Source of the DNA: Acidovorax sp.
Lineage (GTDB): Bacteria > Pseudomonadota > Gammaproteobacteria > Burkholderiales > Burkholderiaceae_C
DNA length: 64,000 nucleotides
Direction of reading: 5' to 3'
Assembly (NCBI GenBank): GCA_030692685.1
Contig: JAUXZO010000208.1
Location: forward strand, 1-64,000
The notes beneath the pieces are model-generated. The model was not told the origin of the DNA, searched no databases, and saw only the letters and a list, made by a program, of their open reading frames with translations. How positions within the stretch are numbered: position 1 is the stretch's first letter; the number at the start of each line of letters is the position of its first letter. Both the position numbers and the translations under genes were made by a program. Of the stretch, positions 28,158 to 37,744 are shown piece after piece.

Positions 28158-28819
28158 GATTGCAGCAGGTAACCCACGCCCCGCACGGTGCGAATCAGCT
28201 CCGCCCCAATCTTGCGGCGCAGGTTGGACACATGCACTTCAATCGCGGCAAAGTCCACCGGCTCGCCCAGCGGGTCCAGCCGCTGCGACAGCACGCTTTT
28301 GGACACCACCACGCCCGGCTCGCGCGCCAGCTCCAGCAGCAGCTGGAACTCGCGCGGCGACAGGTCCAGCGCCACGCCGTCACGCTGGGCGGAGTGGCGG
28401 CGCGGCTCGATCACCAGCTCGCCCAGCACCCAGCGCTCGCTGGCCTGGCGTGCGCTGCGGCGCAACACGGCGCGAATGCGCGACATCAGCTCGGCCGTGG
28501 CAAAGGGCTTGATCACAAAGTCATCCGCCCCGCCGTCCAGCCCCGCCAGCCGGTCTTCCACCGCCGAGCGCGCCGTGATCACAATGATCGGCACCTGCCC
28601 GCCTTGCCCTTCCTGGCTGCGCCAGCGCGCCAGCAGGTCAAACCCACTGCCGTCGGGCAGTGTCAGGTCCAGCAGCACGCAATCCAGCGCGGTGGCGTCC
28701 AGCGCGCTCGGCGCATCTACCGCGCGGCGCAGCCATTCGCTGGTCAGGCCCTCCACCTTCAGCGCGGACTGCAGCGCGCGGCCCAGGTCCAGGTCGTCTT
28801 CTATGAGCAGGATGTGCAT
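28154..28819 (-). CDS. OmpR-family response regulator
   Basis: A 221-residue response regulator: receiver domain with the acidic pair at residues 8-9 and phospho-acceptor Asp51 (VLLDLTLPDGSG), conserved Thr/Lys (VITARS, VIKPF), then an OmpR winged helix ending HVSNLRRKIG and IRTVRGVGYLL. The start MHILLIEDD is the normal beginning of the receiver; the upstream extension is rejected. It is the first gene of the pair with the histidine kinase. Confidence 0.94.
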   Translation of the reverse strand: MHILLIEDDLDLGRALQSALKVEGLTSEWLRRAVDAPSALDATALDCVLLDLTLPDGSGFDLLARWRSQEGQGGQVPIIVITARSAVEDRLAGLDGGADDFVIKPFATAELMSRIRAVLRRSARQASERWVLGELVIEPRRHSAQRDGVALDLSPREFQLLLELAREPGVVVSKSVLSQRLDPLGEPVDFAAIEVHVSNLRRKIGAELIRTVRGVGYLLQS

Positions 28820-28951
28820 GGGGGGATTGTGGCGGGAGGCACAAGCGCGGAAAACAGGCAATCGCAGTGTCTTTGGCTCGCGTTAAGGTGGCGCCATGCA
28901 CCATGTCGCAATGGGTGCAGAAATGCCAGGAAAAAATGCGGGAGGGTTGGT

Positions 28952-29953
28952 GTGAGTGATGGCACTTTGTTGATCGCTTCGGCGCCGGTAGATGGCGTGG
29001 TGCTGCGCCTGTTTCGCGGCGCTGCAGATTTTCCAGCCATGGCCGCAGTGGCCAATGCGTGCTTTGACGCTGACGGGATCCAGGCGCGGCGCACTGCAGA
29101 AGGTTTGGCGCAGGACTATGCCGCCTTCACCAGCTGCGATCCGCTTCAGGACTGCATCGTGGCCGAACTGCATGGAGAGATGGTGGCTTATGGCCGTTGC
29201 CGGCGGTTCAGGCAGGCGGACGGGCTGACGCTTCACTCGCAAATCGGCTTTGTGCCTGGGCGCTGGCGGGGGCGTGGCATTGGCCGGTTGCTGCAAACCT
29301 GGATTGAACAGCGCCATCGGACCGTAGCCGCCCAGTTGCCGCCGGGCCCGCATGTGCACCATGCGTACGTGCAGCAGGGCGAAGACGCGCGTGCGCAGTT
29401 CCTTCAAATCCGTGGTTATGAGCCAGTGCGGTACTTCTTTCAAATGCTGCAAACCCGGCTGCAGGACGTGCCCGACTTTGCGCTGCCCGAAGGGGTCGAG
29501 CTGCGGCCCGTGCTGCCGCAGCACTACCGCGCCATCTGGGAGGCGCACTACACCGCGTTTTAGGACCATTGGGGCCATGGGCGACCCTTGCCGGGAGACT
29601 ACGAAACCTGGCTGGCAAGCCGAGTGTTTCAGCCAGAGCGCTGGCAGGTGGCATGGGCCGGCGATGAGGTGGTGGGCCAAGTCCGCACTTACATCAATGC
29701 AGAGGAAAATCGCCAACTCTCGCGGCGCAGGGGATACACCGAGTTCATCAGTGTGGGTCGCTCATGGCGCAAGCGCGGCTTGGCCAGGGCGTTGGTCGCG
29801 CGCAGCCTGCGCCTGCTGGCCGATGAAGGCATGGAGGAGTCGGCCTTGGGGGTGGACGGGAAAAACCTGACAGGCGCCAATCGGGTGTATGCGGACTGCG
29901 GTTTTGAGGTGATCAAGCGGGACACGGTGGTTCATAAGGTACTTGTCTTGTGA
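28952..29953 (+). pseudogene. Double GNAT acetyltransferase gene interrupted by in-frame TAG
   Basis: Two GNAT acetyltransferase domains lie in one reading frame, split by a TAG at 29561-29563 (codon 204). The first half begins at a GTG preceded by GGGAGG and includes GRWRGRGIGRLLQTW, an acetyl-CoA-binding loop. Immediately after the stop the frame continues with DHWGH, and the second half contains VGRSWRKRGLARALVARSL and a normal GNAT ending. A single C-to-T change in a CAG codon would explain the stop. The second half has no good RBS of its own. It could be a recent pseudogene, a sequencing error, or two short proteins. Confidence 0.75.
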
Positions 29954-30103
29954 AGTCCTCCGTTGGCCCTTCGTTCTCTTCATGTCGCCTGACCCCGGGG
30001 CCGCGTGCCTTGGCTCTCTGCCCCTGACTCAGCGGCCAGGGTCTGTCTTTGGCTGCGCTTAAGCCTTCGCATTGGAGAATCCCACTCAGAGAGGGAATGA
30101 CGT

Positions 30104-32302
30104 ATGAAAAAAATGAAGAAGCGGCAGCGTGTGGCCATGACCTGGGCGATGTGCCTGGCAGGCAGCACGGCCATGGCCCAGGGCGCGCCTGACGGATCGG
30201 GCGTCACGACGCCGCAACTCGATGGCGTTACGGTGACGGCGCGGCGCTCGCTGGAGCAGCGTTTTTTTGCCGCCGGATCGCTGGTGGTGGTGGACCGCAC
30301 CGACATCGAGCAGATGGGTGCGTTTTCGGTGGCCGACGTGCTGCGCCAGTTGCCTGGAGTGCAGGTGGTGCCCTCGGCAGATGGCAGCGTGGAGATTCGC
30401 ATGCGCGGCATGGAGCGCGGCGCCACGCAGTTGCTGATCGACGGCCAGCGCGTGGGCGGCAAACGCACCCAGTTGCCCATTGACCAGCTGCCGCCGGAGC
30501 TGATTGAGCGCATTGAGGTGGTGCGCGCGCCCAGCGCGGAGTTCTCGGGCGCCACGGGCGGCACGCTCAACATCGTGTTGCGGCAAGCCACCGTAAAGCG
30601 CGAAACAACGTTGCGCCTGACCGACAACCACGTGTGGGGCCGCAATGCGGGGCAGGCGTTCTTCTCGCGCACCGGGCCGCTCGGGGTGCCTGCGACGGGC
30701 GCGCAAGAGACTGCAGAACCCGAGTCCACTCAGCCTTGGTCTTACTTCGTTGCCACATCGGTCACAGGGCTGTTGCTGGGGGCGGACACGCACCGCAGCA
30801 GTTCAATGAGCGGAGTGGAGGTGGCGCAGTCGGATACCCGGGGGCGGTTCAAGCGCACCGACTATGCGCTGGTGCCGCGCATCAGCGGCAAGCTGGGGGC
30901 GGCCGACCAGCTGACGCTGCGTGCCACGCTGAGCAAGGCCAATTTTGGTGGGGCGGCAGACAGCATTGGCGGCGGCGATGGCACGTACGCATCTAGCTCG
31001 CGCGAACTGCACGACTACGACCGTCGGTATGTGCACGCGGCCGCCGACTGGACGCACCGCTTTGCAGCAAGCAAACTGGAAACGTCCCTCGGCGCCAGCC
31101 GCGCCAGTGACACGGTGGACCGCAGGGGCGCATTGGTGCGCAACATGGGCGGCAGTGGCGGGGGCTCGATCGGGTTGGTGGACAGCTACAGCTTTCTGGA
31201 CGATCGGCATGAGGATGTGTGGAATCTCAGTACCAAGCTGACGGGGACGGCGGATGCGCTCTTGTGGAGCGCGGGGGCGCAACTCGAAGACCGAAAATTG
31301 TTTGTCAGCACAGCAACGACAGGCGCAGTGCCGGTCAGCTCCGCGCAGGAGGCCGGCATTCGCCGCTGGGTGGTCTGGGGCCAAAACGAATGGGAGCTGC
31401 CAGCCACCACCACGCTCACGCTGGGTTTGCGCGGTGAACGGGTTGAACTTAATGGCGGTAGCTCTGCGGTGGCGGGCAGCAAGCAATGGAACATCCTGCA
31501 GCCATCGGTGCACACCCGCACGCCGCTGTCAGACGAGCTGCAGTGGCGCGTAAACCTGGCCCGAGTCACCCAGTTGCCGCGCGTGTGGGACTTGGTGGAC
31601 CGCTCCATCCCCAGCCAGGGCAGCAACAGCCTGAGCAACCCCGACACCATCGGCAACCCGAACCTGCGCCCGCAGGTAGCGTGGACCCTGGATACCGGTT
31701 TTGAGCGGCGTCTGGCAACGGGGCATGCGGGCGTGAACCTGTTTGTTCGCCGGATGAGCGAGGTGCTGGCGCCCACGTTGTCGTTGAATGGGGCGCGCTG
31801 GGTGGAGCAGCGCGGCAACGTGGGGGACGCCATCGTGTGGGGCCTGGAGGCCGATGCCCGCACCGGATTGGCTTGGCTGGGGCTGGGGCGCGACTGGACG
31901 CTGTCGGCCAACGCCAGCGTGCTGCAGTCGCGCATGACCAGCGGGCCCAACGAGGGCAAGCGCATACCGGGGCAGGCACGCTACGTGGCCACGTTGACTG
32001 CTGCGCGGCCCATGCCGCGCACAGGCGGCTGGTATGGCGGCGCAACGCTGTCCATGACGGGATCGGCGGACCAGGACATCAACACAACGCTCACCGGGCG
32101 AAACCGCGCGAGCGCAATGCTCGACCTATACGTGGGCCAACTGGTGCGGGGGCTGGGCTACTGGCGCTTGGGGGTCTACAACGTGGGCGATGCGCACTTT
32201 CGCCGTGACCGCGTGGATGCATCGGGTGCGGTGCCACTGGTGAGCACCAGCAGCATGCAATGGACACCGCGTGCCTACCTCACTGTGGGGACGCAGTTTT
32301 AA
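30104..32302 (+). CDS. TonB-dependent outer-membrane receptor
   Basis: A 732-residue TonB-dependent receptor: signal peptide ending AMA-Q, a TonB-box-like stretch (DGVTVTA), a plug domain (ADVLRQLPGVQV, EIRMRGM, IERIEVVRAPSAEFSGATGGTLNIV) and a beta-barrel ending in the aromatic residue Phe expected for outer-membrane insertion. It likely imports a siderophore or another large ligand using the proton motive force. I see no clear Fur box in the 150 bp upstream, so iron control is not supported. The next small gene follows by 9 bp with its own AAGGAG. Confidence 0.93.
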   Translation: MKKMKKRQRVAMTWAMCLAGSTAMAQGAPDGSGVTTPQLDGVTVTARRSLEQRFFAAGSLVVVDRTDIEQMGAFSVADVLRQLPGVQVVPSADGSVEIRMRGMERGATQLLIDGQRVGGKRTQLPIDQLPPELIERIEVVRAPSAEFSGATGGTLNIVLRQATVKRETTLRLTDNHVWGRNAGQAFFSRTGPLGVPATGAQETAEPESTQPWSYFVATSVTGLLLGADTHRSSSMSGVEVAQSDTRGRFKRTDYALVPRISGKLGAADQLTLRATLSKANFGGAADSIGGGDGTYASSSRELHDYDRRYVHAAADWTHRFAASKLETSLGASRASDTVDRRGALVRNMGGSGGGSIGLVDSYSFLDDRHEDVWNLSTKLTGTADALLWSAGAQLEDRKLFVSTATTGAVPVSSAQEAGIRRWVVWGQNEWELPATTTLTLGLRGERVELNGGSSAVAGSKQWNILQPSVHTRTPLSDELQWRVNLARVTQLPRVWDLVDRSIPSQGSNSLSNPDTIGNPNLRPQVAWTLDTGFERRLATGHAGVNLFVRRMSEVLAPTLSLNGARWVEQRGNVGDAIVWGLEADARTGLAWLGLGRDWTLSANASVLQSRMTSGPNEGKRIPGQARYVATLTAARPMPRTGGWYGGATLSMTGSADQDINTTLTGRNRASAMLDLYVGQLVRGLGYWRLGVYNVGDAHFRRDRVDASGAVPLVSTSSMQWTPRAYLTVGTQF

Positions 32303-32311
32303 GGAGACACC

Positions 32312-32703
32312 ATGAAAACGGAAGTCTGGACTGTTTGGCAGTGGATGATCCGATCGGTGTATGCCGCGTCCTTGGCCTTGGGTTTTTCGGCCCTGGGCGT
32401 CTCTCTGCCGACGCTCGCCGAAGAGGCGCGCGAGGCAGTTATGACGGATCCCGTTCTGACGCGGGCACGCCTGGTGTCCGTTTTTAAAGAAGACGGGAAT
32501 CGTTGTACGTGCGCCTGAGGCTTTTACCACGCTCGAAACTACCCTTCGCGACGCAAACCTTCCGAGTGACGGACCGTGCGCTTGTGGTCGATATCCCCGA
32601 CGGAGCCTGGGTAAAGTTCGCCACCCAACGGGTTGAGGGCGAGAACACGGTGACCGCAATCCACGTAGTCGACGAGTGCAAGCGTTTTCAGCCGTGCGAC
32701 TGA
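32312..32703 (+). pseudogene. Small exported protein gene with a one-base frameshift
   Basis: The first frame encodes a signal-like segment (SVYAASLALGFSALGVSLP) and then RLVSVFKEDGNR before stopping at 32518. An overlapping frame from about 32503 continues YVRLRLLPRSKLPFATQTF and ends FQPCD at 32703. Joined, they make one plausible 130-residue exported protein. The total of 392 nt is one short of a multiple of three, consistent with a single-base deletion near 32500 (DGN followed by a lost base). It follows the TonB receptor closely, so it may be its accessory protein. A sequencing error is the main alternative. Confidence 0.6.
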
Positions 32704-32706
32704 AGC

Positions 32707-33387
32707 TTATGCAGAGCTCTTTCCGTCCTGCAGCGCCTTCAATGCGTTGCTGAGATTGACGCGCGCCTGCGTTTCATAGCGCTGGAAAAACCAGTCCGTC
32801 CCATAGATGCGCGGCCTGTCGAGAAAACCCTGCAGCACTGCGCTTCGCCCGGCCACATAACGCGGCCAGCGCACAAAGAAATATTCGCGCCGCACGTTGC
32901 GCTCGAACTGGCCGTAGACCGCATCGCTTTGTCCCAGAACGGCCAGGTCGATGTCCACCACCCATTGCGCATCGCCCGTGAGTGAGCCTGGGATGTGGCG
33001 CGTGTCCAGGATGTGCTGGTGGACGGTCTGGGCCAGCGCGGCGGGCAACTCCTGGCTCAAAACGAATCGATGTGCCCAGTCGGCGCTGCGTTCTTCGTTG
33101 TGTTTGCTCCACGGCCAGTAGATGGCGTCGTGGTACCACAGGGCCAGGGCAACCGCGTGTGCGTCGTGCAGCGCGTCCGGCCTTTCGGCGTGCACCATCT
33201 GTAGGTGCCGCAGGCAGGCCCGAAGGTGTGTAGTGTCGTGGTACGCGCGCGGCCAATGGGCCCAGCTACGAATGAGGCGACGGCCTTCTGCGCGCCAGGC
33301 CGAGGTGTCGCACTGCAGCCCCTGCCCCAAGGACTGCCATTGGGACAGCAGTTCGGCGCTGTGGACGGGCTGACGGCGCCAAGGCAT
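32707..33387 (-). CDS. HD-superfamily predicted metal-dependent phosphohydrolase
   Basis: A 226-residue protein with the pattern of the COG4339 family: YHDTTHL, the HD pair in ALWYHDAIY, NEERSA followed by a helix with His, and DIDLAVLG. These supply the metal ligands of an HD hydrolase. The C-terminal part (REYFFVRW, RPRIYGTDWFF) is also typical. Substrate unknown. It converges with the frameshifted gene on its left and lies 12 bp after argF on the same strand. Confidence 0.85.
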   Translation of the reverse strand: MPWRRQPVHSAELLSQWQSLGQGLQCDTSAWRAEGRRLIRSWAHWPRAYHDTTHLRACLRHLQMVHAERPDALHDAHAVALALWYHDAIYWPWSKHNEERSADWAHRFVLSQELPAALAQTVHQHILDTRHIPGSLTGDAQWVVDIDLAVLGQSDAVYGQFERNVRREYFFVRWPRYVAGRSAVLQGFLDRPRIYGTDWFFQRYETQARVNLSNALKALQDGKSSA

Positions 33388-33399
33388 GGGTTTCGCAAG

Positions 33400-34320
33400 T
33401 CAGGCTAACTTGCCCAAAAGTAGGTACTCCATGAGCGCCTTCTGCACGTGCATCCTGTTTTCTGCCTCATCCCACACCACCGACTGTGGTCCGTCGATCA
33501 CATCGGCCTCCACCTCTTCACCCCGGTGCGCTGGCAGGCAGTGCATGAACAATGCATCCGGTTTGGCCGCAGCCATCATTTCGGCGTCCACGCACCAGTC
33601 GGCAAACGCTAGTCTGCGTTCTTCGTTCTCGGCCTCGTAGCCCATGCTGGTCCACACGTCGGTGGTGACCAGGTCGGCGCCTTGGCAGGCTTCGAGCGGG
33701 TCGCTAAAAAATTGATAGCTATCAGCGCTTATTCCACCGGCGCCAGCGGCCAATTTCTCATCAACTTCGTAACCGCGGGGCGTGCTCACATGCACCTTGA
33801 AGCCCAGCATGGACGCAGCCTGCAGCCAGGTGTTGGCCATGTTGTTGCCGTCGCCTACCCAGGCTACCGTCTTGCCCTTGATGGAGCCACGGTGCTCGAT
33901 GTACGTAAAGATGTCCGCCAGGATCTGGCAGGGGTGGTATTCGTTGGTCAGGCCGTTGATGACGGGCACGCGCGAATTGGCTGCAAAGTCCACGATCTTC
34001 GTCTGTTCGTAGGTGCGAATCATCACCAGGTCCACCATGCGGCTGATGACCTTGGCGCTGTCTTCAATCGGTTCGGCGCGGCCCAGCTGGCTGTCGCCGG
34101 TAGTCAGGTGCACCACGCTGCCGCCCAGCTGGTACATGCCGGCCTCAAAACTCACGCGGGTGCGGGTGCTGGCTTTCTCAAAAATCATCGCCAGCGTGCG
34201 GTCCACCAGCGGGTGGTGTTTTTCGTAGGCCTTGAACTTCTTCTTGATGAGCGCGGCGCGCTCGAACAGGTAAGCGTATTCGTCGGCGTTGAGGTCGCTG
34301 AACTGCAGGTAATGTTTCAT
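33400..34320 (-). CDS. argF: Ornithine carbamoyltransferase
   Basis: A 306-residue anabolic enzyme converting ornithine and carbamoyl phosphate to citrulline. The carbamoyl-phosphate loop ASTRTR, the HPCQ motif (EYHPCQILAD), DVWTSMG and HCLPAHRGEEV are all intact. It follows argD by 25 bp in an arginine-biosynthesis pair. One surface stretch (GISADSYQFF, about residues 198-207) is encoded by a copy of the palindromic repeat, seen here as a piece of coding sequence. The enzyme should still be functional since no motif is hit. Confidence 0.96.
   Translation of the reverse strand: MKHYLQFSDLNADEYAYLFERAALIKKKFKAYEKHHPLVDRTLAMIFEKASTRTRVSFEAGMYQLGGSVVHLTTGDSQLGRAEPIEDSAKVISRMVDLVMIRTYEQTKIVDFAANSRVPVINGLTNEYHPCQILADIFTYIEHRGSIKGKTVAWVGDGNNMANTWLQAASMLGFKVHVSTPRGYEVDEKLAAGAGGISADSYQFFSDPLEACQGADLVTTDVWTSMGYEAENEERRLAFADWCVDAEMMAAAKPDALFMHCLPAHRGEEVEADVIDGPQSVVWDEAENRMHVQKALMEYLLLGKLA
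33715..33751. repeat. Palindromic repeat copy E, inside argF
   Basis: GATAGCTATCAGCGCTTAT matches the left arm of the repeat family; the right arm (GCGCCAGCGGCC) has drifted. It is read in frame by argF as part of GISADSYQF. This looks like an element absorbed into a coding sequence. Confidence 0.6.
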
Positions 34321-34345
34321 GGGCTTGTGTCTCGGTGCCAGCCGA

Positions 34346-35542
34346 TTACTCGGCCAGTATGGCTTTGACCAGCGGGGTCAGTTTGGCGACGATTTCGTCG
34401 GCTTCGGCGGCGGTCAGGATCAGCGGGGGGACCAGACGGATCACGCTGTCGGCCGTCACCGACAACAGCAGGCCCGCTTCTGCCGCGCGGCCAATCAGAG
34501 CGCCGCAGGGCTTGTTCAGCTCAATGCCCAGCATCAGGCCCTGTCCGCGGATTTCTTTCACGCCGGGCAGGCTGCCCAGCTCGCGCTGCAGGGCGGCACG
34601 CAGGTGGTCACCGACGGCTGCGGCGTTTTGCAGCAGGCCGTCTTCTTCCATGATGCGGATGGTCTCGACCCCGGCCCGCATGGCCAGCGGGTTGCCACCA
34701 AACGTAGTGCCGTGGTTGCCAGGCTGCAGCACGTTGGCAGCCTTGGGGCCCGCTACCACCGCGCCTACCGGCACGCCAGAACCCAGGCCCTTGGCCAAAG
34801 GCATCACGTCGGGCACGATGCCGGCCCACTGGTGGGCAAACCACTTGCCGGTGCGGCCCATGCCGCACTGCACTTCGTCGATCATCATGAGCCAGCCACG
34901 CTCGTCGCACAGCGCGCGCAGCTGTTGCAGGTATTCAATGCGCATGCCATTGATGCCGCCTTCGCCCTGGATGGTTTCAAAGAACACCGCCACCACGTTG
35001 GGGTTGCCTTCGGTCGCCTTTTTGATGGCGTCGATGTCGTTCATGGGCACGCGCACAAAACCTTCGACCAGCGGGCCGAAGCCGTTGTGGATTTTGGGGT
35101 TGCCCGTGGCCGACATGGTGGCAATGGAGCGGCCATGAAAGGCTTTTTCGTACACCACGATCTCAGGCTTGGCGATGCCTTTGTCCACGCCGTATTTGCG
35201 CGCAATCTTGAGCGCAGCCTCATTGGCCTCCAGCCCCGAGTTGCAAAAGAACACATTGGTCATGCCCGACAGCTCCACCAGCTTGGCGGCAAGCTGCTCT
35301 TGCAGCGGCACGTGGTAGTAGTTGGAGGTGTGGATCAGCTTGGTGATCTGGTCCTGCAGCGCAGGCACGAGCTTGGGGTGGTTGTGGCCCAACGTGTTGA
35401 CTGCGATGCCGCCCAGGCCGTCCAGGAACTCCTTGCCGTTCACGTCCCATACGCGGCTGCCTTGTCCACGGGCCAGCGCAATCGGCACACGGCCATAGGT
35501 GTTCATCACGTGGGGCGAAGCTGCCGGGATGGAAGCGGTCAT
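34346..35542 (-). CDS. argD: Acetylornithine aminotransferase
   Basis: A 398-residue class III PLP aminotransferase of arginine biosynthesis. Motifs include FFCNSGLEANEAALKIAR, EKAFHGRSIATMS, MMIDEVQCGMGRTGK and the PLP Lys in MPLAKGLGSG. The start at MTASIPAASPHVMNTYGR is normal for the family; the upstream extension lies in the divergent promoter region. It is the first gene of argD-argF. Confidence 0.95.
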   Translation of the reverse strand: MTASIPAASPHVMNTYGRVPIALARGQGSRVWDVNGKEFLDGLGGIAVNTLGHNHPKLVPALQDQITKLIHTSNYYHVPLQEQLAAKLVELSGMTNVFFCNSGLEANEAALKIARKYGVDKGIAKPEIVVYEKAFHGRSIATMSATGNPKIHNGFGPLVEGFVRVPMNDIDAIKKATEGNPNVVAVFFETIQGEGGINGMRIEYLQQLRALCDERGWLMMIDEVQCGMGRTGKWFAHQWAGIVPDVMPLAKGLGSGVPVGAVVAGPKAANVLQPGNHGTTFGGNPLAMRAGVETIRIMEEDGLLQNAAAVGDHLRAALQRELGSLPGVKEIRGQGLMLGIELNKPCGALIGRAAEAGLLLSVTADSVIRLVPPLILTAAEADEIVAKLTPLVKAILAE

Positions 35543-35724
35543 GCAGAAATCTCCAGACGGTACGGTAAGGGGTTGGCTTGTGGCCGGTATGAAACCCGAA
35601 AAAGCGAAGCACGATTCTAGGGGGCACACGGTGATCGTCTGTTGACGATTGCGCATCACTGCAATGCTGCGCGTACCTGAGTTTGGGTTCTATGTGTAGC
35701 ACGGCATAAGGATTAGGGAGTCAG

Positions 35725-35738
35725 CTCTTATATAAGAG
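35725..35738. promoter_or_regulatory. Palindrome CTCTTATATAAGAG between argD and DUF3579 gene
   Basis: A perfect 14-bp palindrome in the 267-bp divergent gap, 72-85 bp before the DUF3579 start. Its AT-rich centre overlaps a TATATAA that could serve as a -10 box. I do not know the factor. Confidence 0.5.
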
Positions 35739-35809
35739 TTAGAATGTCTCGCTGCGGTGCAGCATGCAGTGATCCTGTGTCTGTACCCTTATTACCACTC
35801 CAATCCCCG

Positions 35810-36136
35810 ATGGTTTCCCCCTCCTCCAAAGAAGTCTTCATTCAGGGCATTACCCACGACGGGAAAACCTTTCGGCCCAGCGACTGGGCCGAGCGGCTGG
35901 CCGGGGTGATGAGCAGTTTCCGCCCGGGTGGGGCACGCCCCGGCAGCCACCTGAGCTATTCGCCCTGGTGCATTCCGACCACGCTCAATGGCGTGAAATG
36001 TGTGGTGGTGAACCACGATCTGCGCGACCACGAGCCCATGGCCTGGGATTTCGTCATCAACTTTGCGCGCGACAACAACCTGCAGGTGGCCGAAGCCTGC
36101 TTGTTGCCGGACGTTCCGCCGCTTCCCAAGCCCTGA
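35810..36136 (+). CDS. DUF3579 family protein
   Basis: A 108-residue protein of the DUF3579 family, small proteins largely restricted to betaproteobacteria. Typical blocks are EVFIQGITHDGKTFRPSDWAERL split over two strands, LSYSPWCIPT and VKCVVVNHDL. The start at MVSPSSKEV is chosen over an upstream extension without family similarity. Function unknown. Its consistent position near argD in this lineage is an impression from memory, not checked. Confidence 0.85.
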   Translation: MVSPSSKEVFIQGITHDGKTFRPSDWAERLAGVMSSFRPGGARPGSHLSYSPWCIPTTLNGVKCVVVNHDLRDHEPMAWDFVINFARDNNLQVAEACLLPDVPPLPKP

Positions 36137-36180
36137 CGGTTGAGTCGGGAAAAGCCTGTCGAATCTGCGTTCCGCTTTAT

Positions 36181-36215
36181 GCGTTCTGCGTTCTGGGTTC
36201 TGCGTTCTGAGTTCT
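36181..36215. repeat. 7-bp tandem repeat (GNGTTCT, five units)
   Basis: Five consecutive heptamers, three GCGTTCT and two variants, in the 261-bp gap after the DUF3579 gene. No gene is supported in this gap. Confidence 0.8.
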
Positions 36216-36397
36216 GCCCGCCACCGCTGCCCGACCTCAATACCGCACGATGAGCGCAACAATGCCCAGAAACGTGGCCAATGGCGGCGCCGCCCCCGGC
36301 AGTTAGTCACCCACTCGCGTTTGAGTTTGATGGCCGAAGGCAGGCGCATGCAGCGCAGGCTGCTTGTGTTTGGGTCGGTCGATGGCTGGCGCGACCC

Positions 36398-37744
36398 TTA
36401 ACCCTCAGCCGCCCCCTGCGGCACATGGTTCCGCAGCAACCACCGCGCCTCCCGCGTCGCTTCAGTGTCCGGGTGTCGTGACTCCAGCGTTGCCAATACA
36501 CGCAAAGCCATGTCCGCGCGGTTCATGCCCTGCAGCAGCACGCGGGCGACCAGTTCATAAGCGGCGGGCACGCTGTCGTGGTCTTTGAAGCGGCGGTCAA
36601 AGCCTTGCAGCAGGTCCAGCGCGTCTTTGGCCTCGTTGGCATGCCAGGCAGCTTTGGCGAGGTTGAGCGTGGCGTTCGCGTCCTGCAGTGCAAACTGGGC
36701 GTCTTTGGCACGGCAGGTGTGAAAGGCTTTGAGCGCTTCTCCACCGTGGCCAGACTTCATCAGCAGCGGGATGTAGCGCTGCGCGTGGTCGAGCAAGGTA
36801 GCGGTTTTGCCTTCTGCCAGCGCCAGCACGCGGTGGTAGCGCCGTTGTGCGGGCACTTCTTCGCCATGGGTGCGCTGCTCTTCATAGGCCACCGCCAGGG
36901 CGGCCACCATGTCGCCTGCGGTGACCAGCTCGGCCACTTGTGCATCGAGGGCGTCTTGCTCGATGCGGCGTGGGCTGCGGCGGTCAGCGGGGGGCGCGTC
37001 TTCGTCCAGTCCCGCGCCCGGCAGCAGGTCAATGCCGAAGGCTTCGTGGTTTTGGTACATGGCGTAGCCCAGCAGGCTGGCCATGACCCAGGCGAAATAG
37101 ATCAGCACCCAGTTGATGATGGGCAGCAGAATCCAGCCGCTGAAGACGGGCAGCAACAGGCCCAGCGCGATGAAAATGCCCTGGCTCAGCAGAAAAAGAA
37201 ACAGGCACAGCAGCAGGTAGGGCCAGCCAATGGTGCGCACAGCGTTCCAGGCGTTGGCGGGGTTGAGGGTTTCAGTGAAGCTGCAGGTTTGCACCAGCAC
37301 GATCTGCGTGGCGGGCAGCAAAAGGCACATGGCCAGCCAGGCCAAGGTGCCCAGGCCGGGGTTGAGCCGCTGCAGCCAGCCCACGGCGATGGACTGCGCA
37401 ATCAGAATGGCAAACAGCTTCCAGGGCAGGTTCTTCCACTCCGGGTCCAGCTCAGCGGGGTAGTCCTCTACCTTGTAAATGCCACGTGAGCCCAGCGCCG
37501 TGACTTTGAAGCCATAACGCGATGCCGCCAGCAAAATTCCGATCTCCACGATCAGGATGCCCAGGGCGTCCGGCAAGAAGAAAAACACCTTGTACAACAT
37601 GCTGGAGAACGCTAGCAGCATGCTGTACATCAACGGCTTGGATTGCAGCGGAAACGCGAAGAAGGTGTTGAGCCGGTGCCAGAAGGGCGCGGGCCGTTTG
37701 GTGGGCTGGGCGGCGTTGTCGTTGCCCATTGGACGTGTGGCCAT
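36398..37744 (-). CDS. Membrane protein with C-terminal TPR-like domain
   Basis: A 448-residue protein. Residues 35-290 are membrane-associated with about six hydrophobic helices, including FFFLPDALGILIVEIGILL and LLLCLFLFLLSQGIFIALGL. Residues 310-448 are a soluble helical repeat region resembling tetratricopeptide repeats (HRVLALAEGKTATLLDHAQ, ATLNLAKAAWHANEAKDALD). The start MATRPMGND has a GGGAGA just upstream. It is divergent from the alpha-2-macroglobulin gene. The function is not known; a role in envelope assembly would fit but is inference only. Confidence 0.75.
   Translation of the reverse strand: MATRPMGNDNAAQPTKRPAPFWHRLNTFFAFPLQSKPLMYSMLLAFSSMLYKVFFFLPDALGILIVEIGILLAASRYGFKVTALGSRGIYKVEDYPAELDPEWKNLPWKLFAILIAQSIAVGWLQRLNPGLGTLAWLAMCLLLPATQIVLVQTCSFTETLNPANAWNAVRTIGWPYLLLCLFLFLLSQGIFIALGLLLPVFSGWILLPIINWVLIYFAWVMASLLGYAMYQNHEAFGIDLLPGAGLDEDAPPADRRSPRRIEQDALDAQVAELVTAGDMVAALAVAYEEQRTHGEEVPAQRRYHRVLALAEGKTATLLDHAQRYIPLLMKSGHGGEALKAFHTCRAKDAQFALQDANATLNLAKAAWHANEAKDALDLLQGFDRRFKDHDSVPAAYELVARVLLQGMNRADMALRVLATLESRHPDTEATREARWLLRNHVPQGAAEG

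Noticed and set aside
29954..30103. Fur box upstream of the TonB receptor
   Set aside because: No sequence close to the 19-bp Fur consensus is present, so iron control was not claimed.
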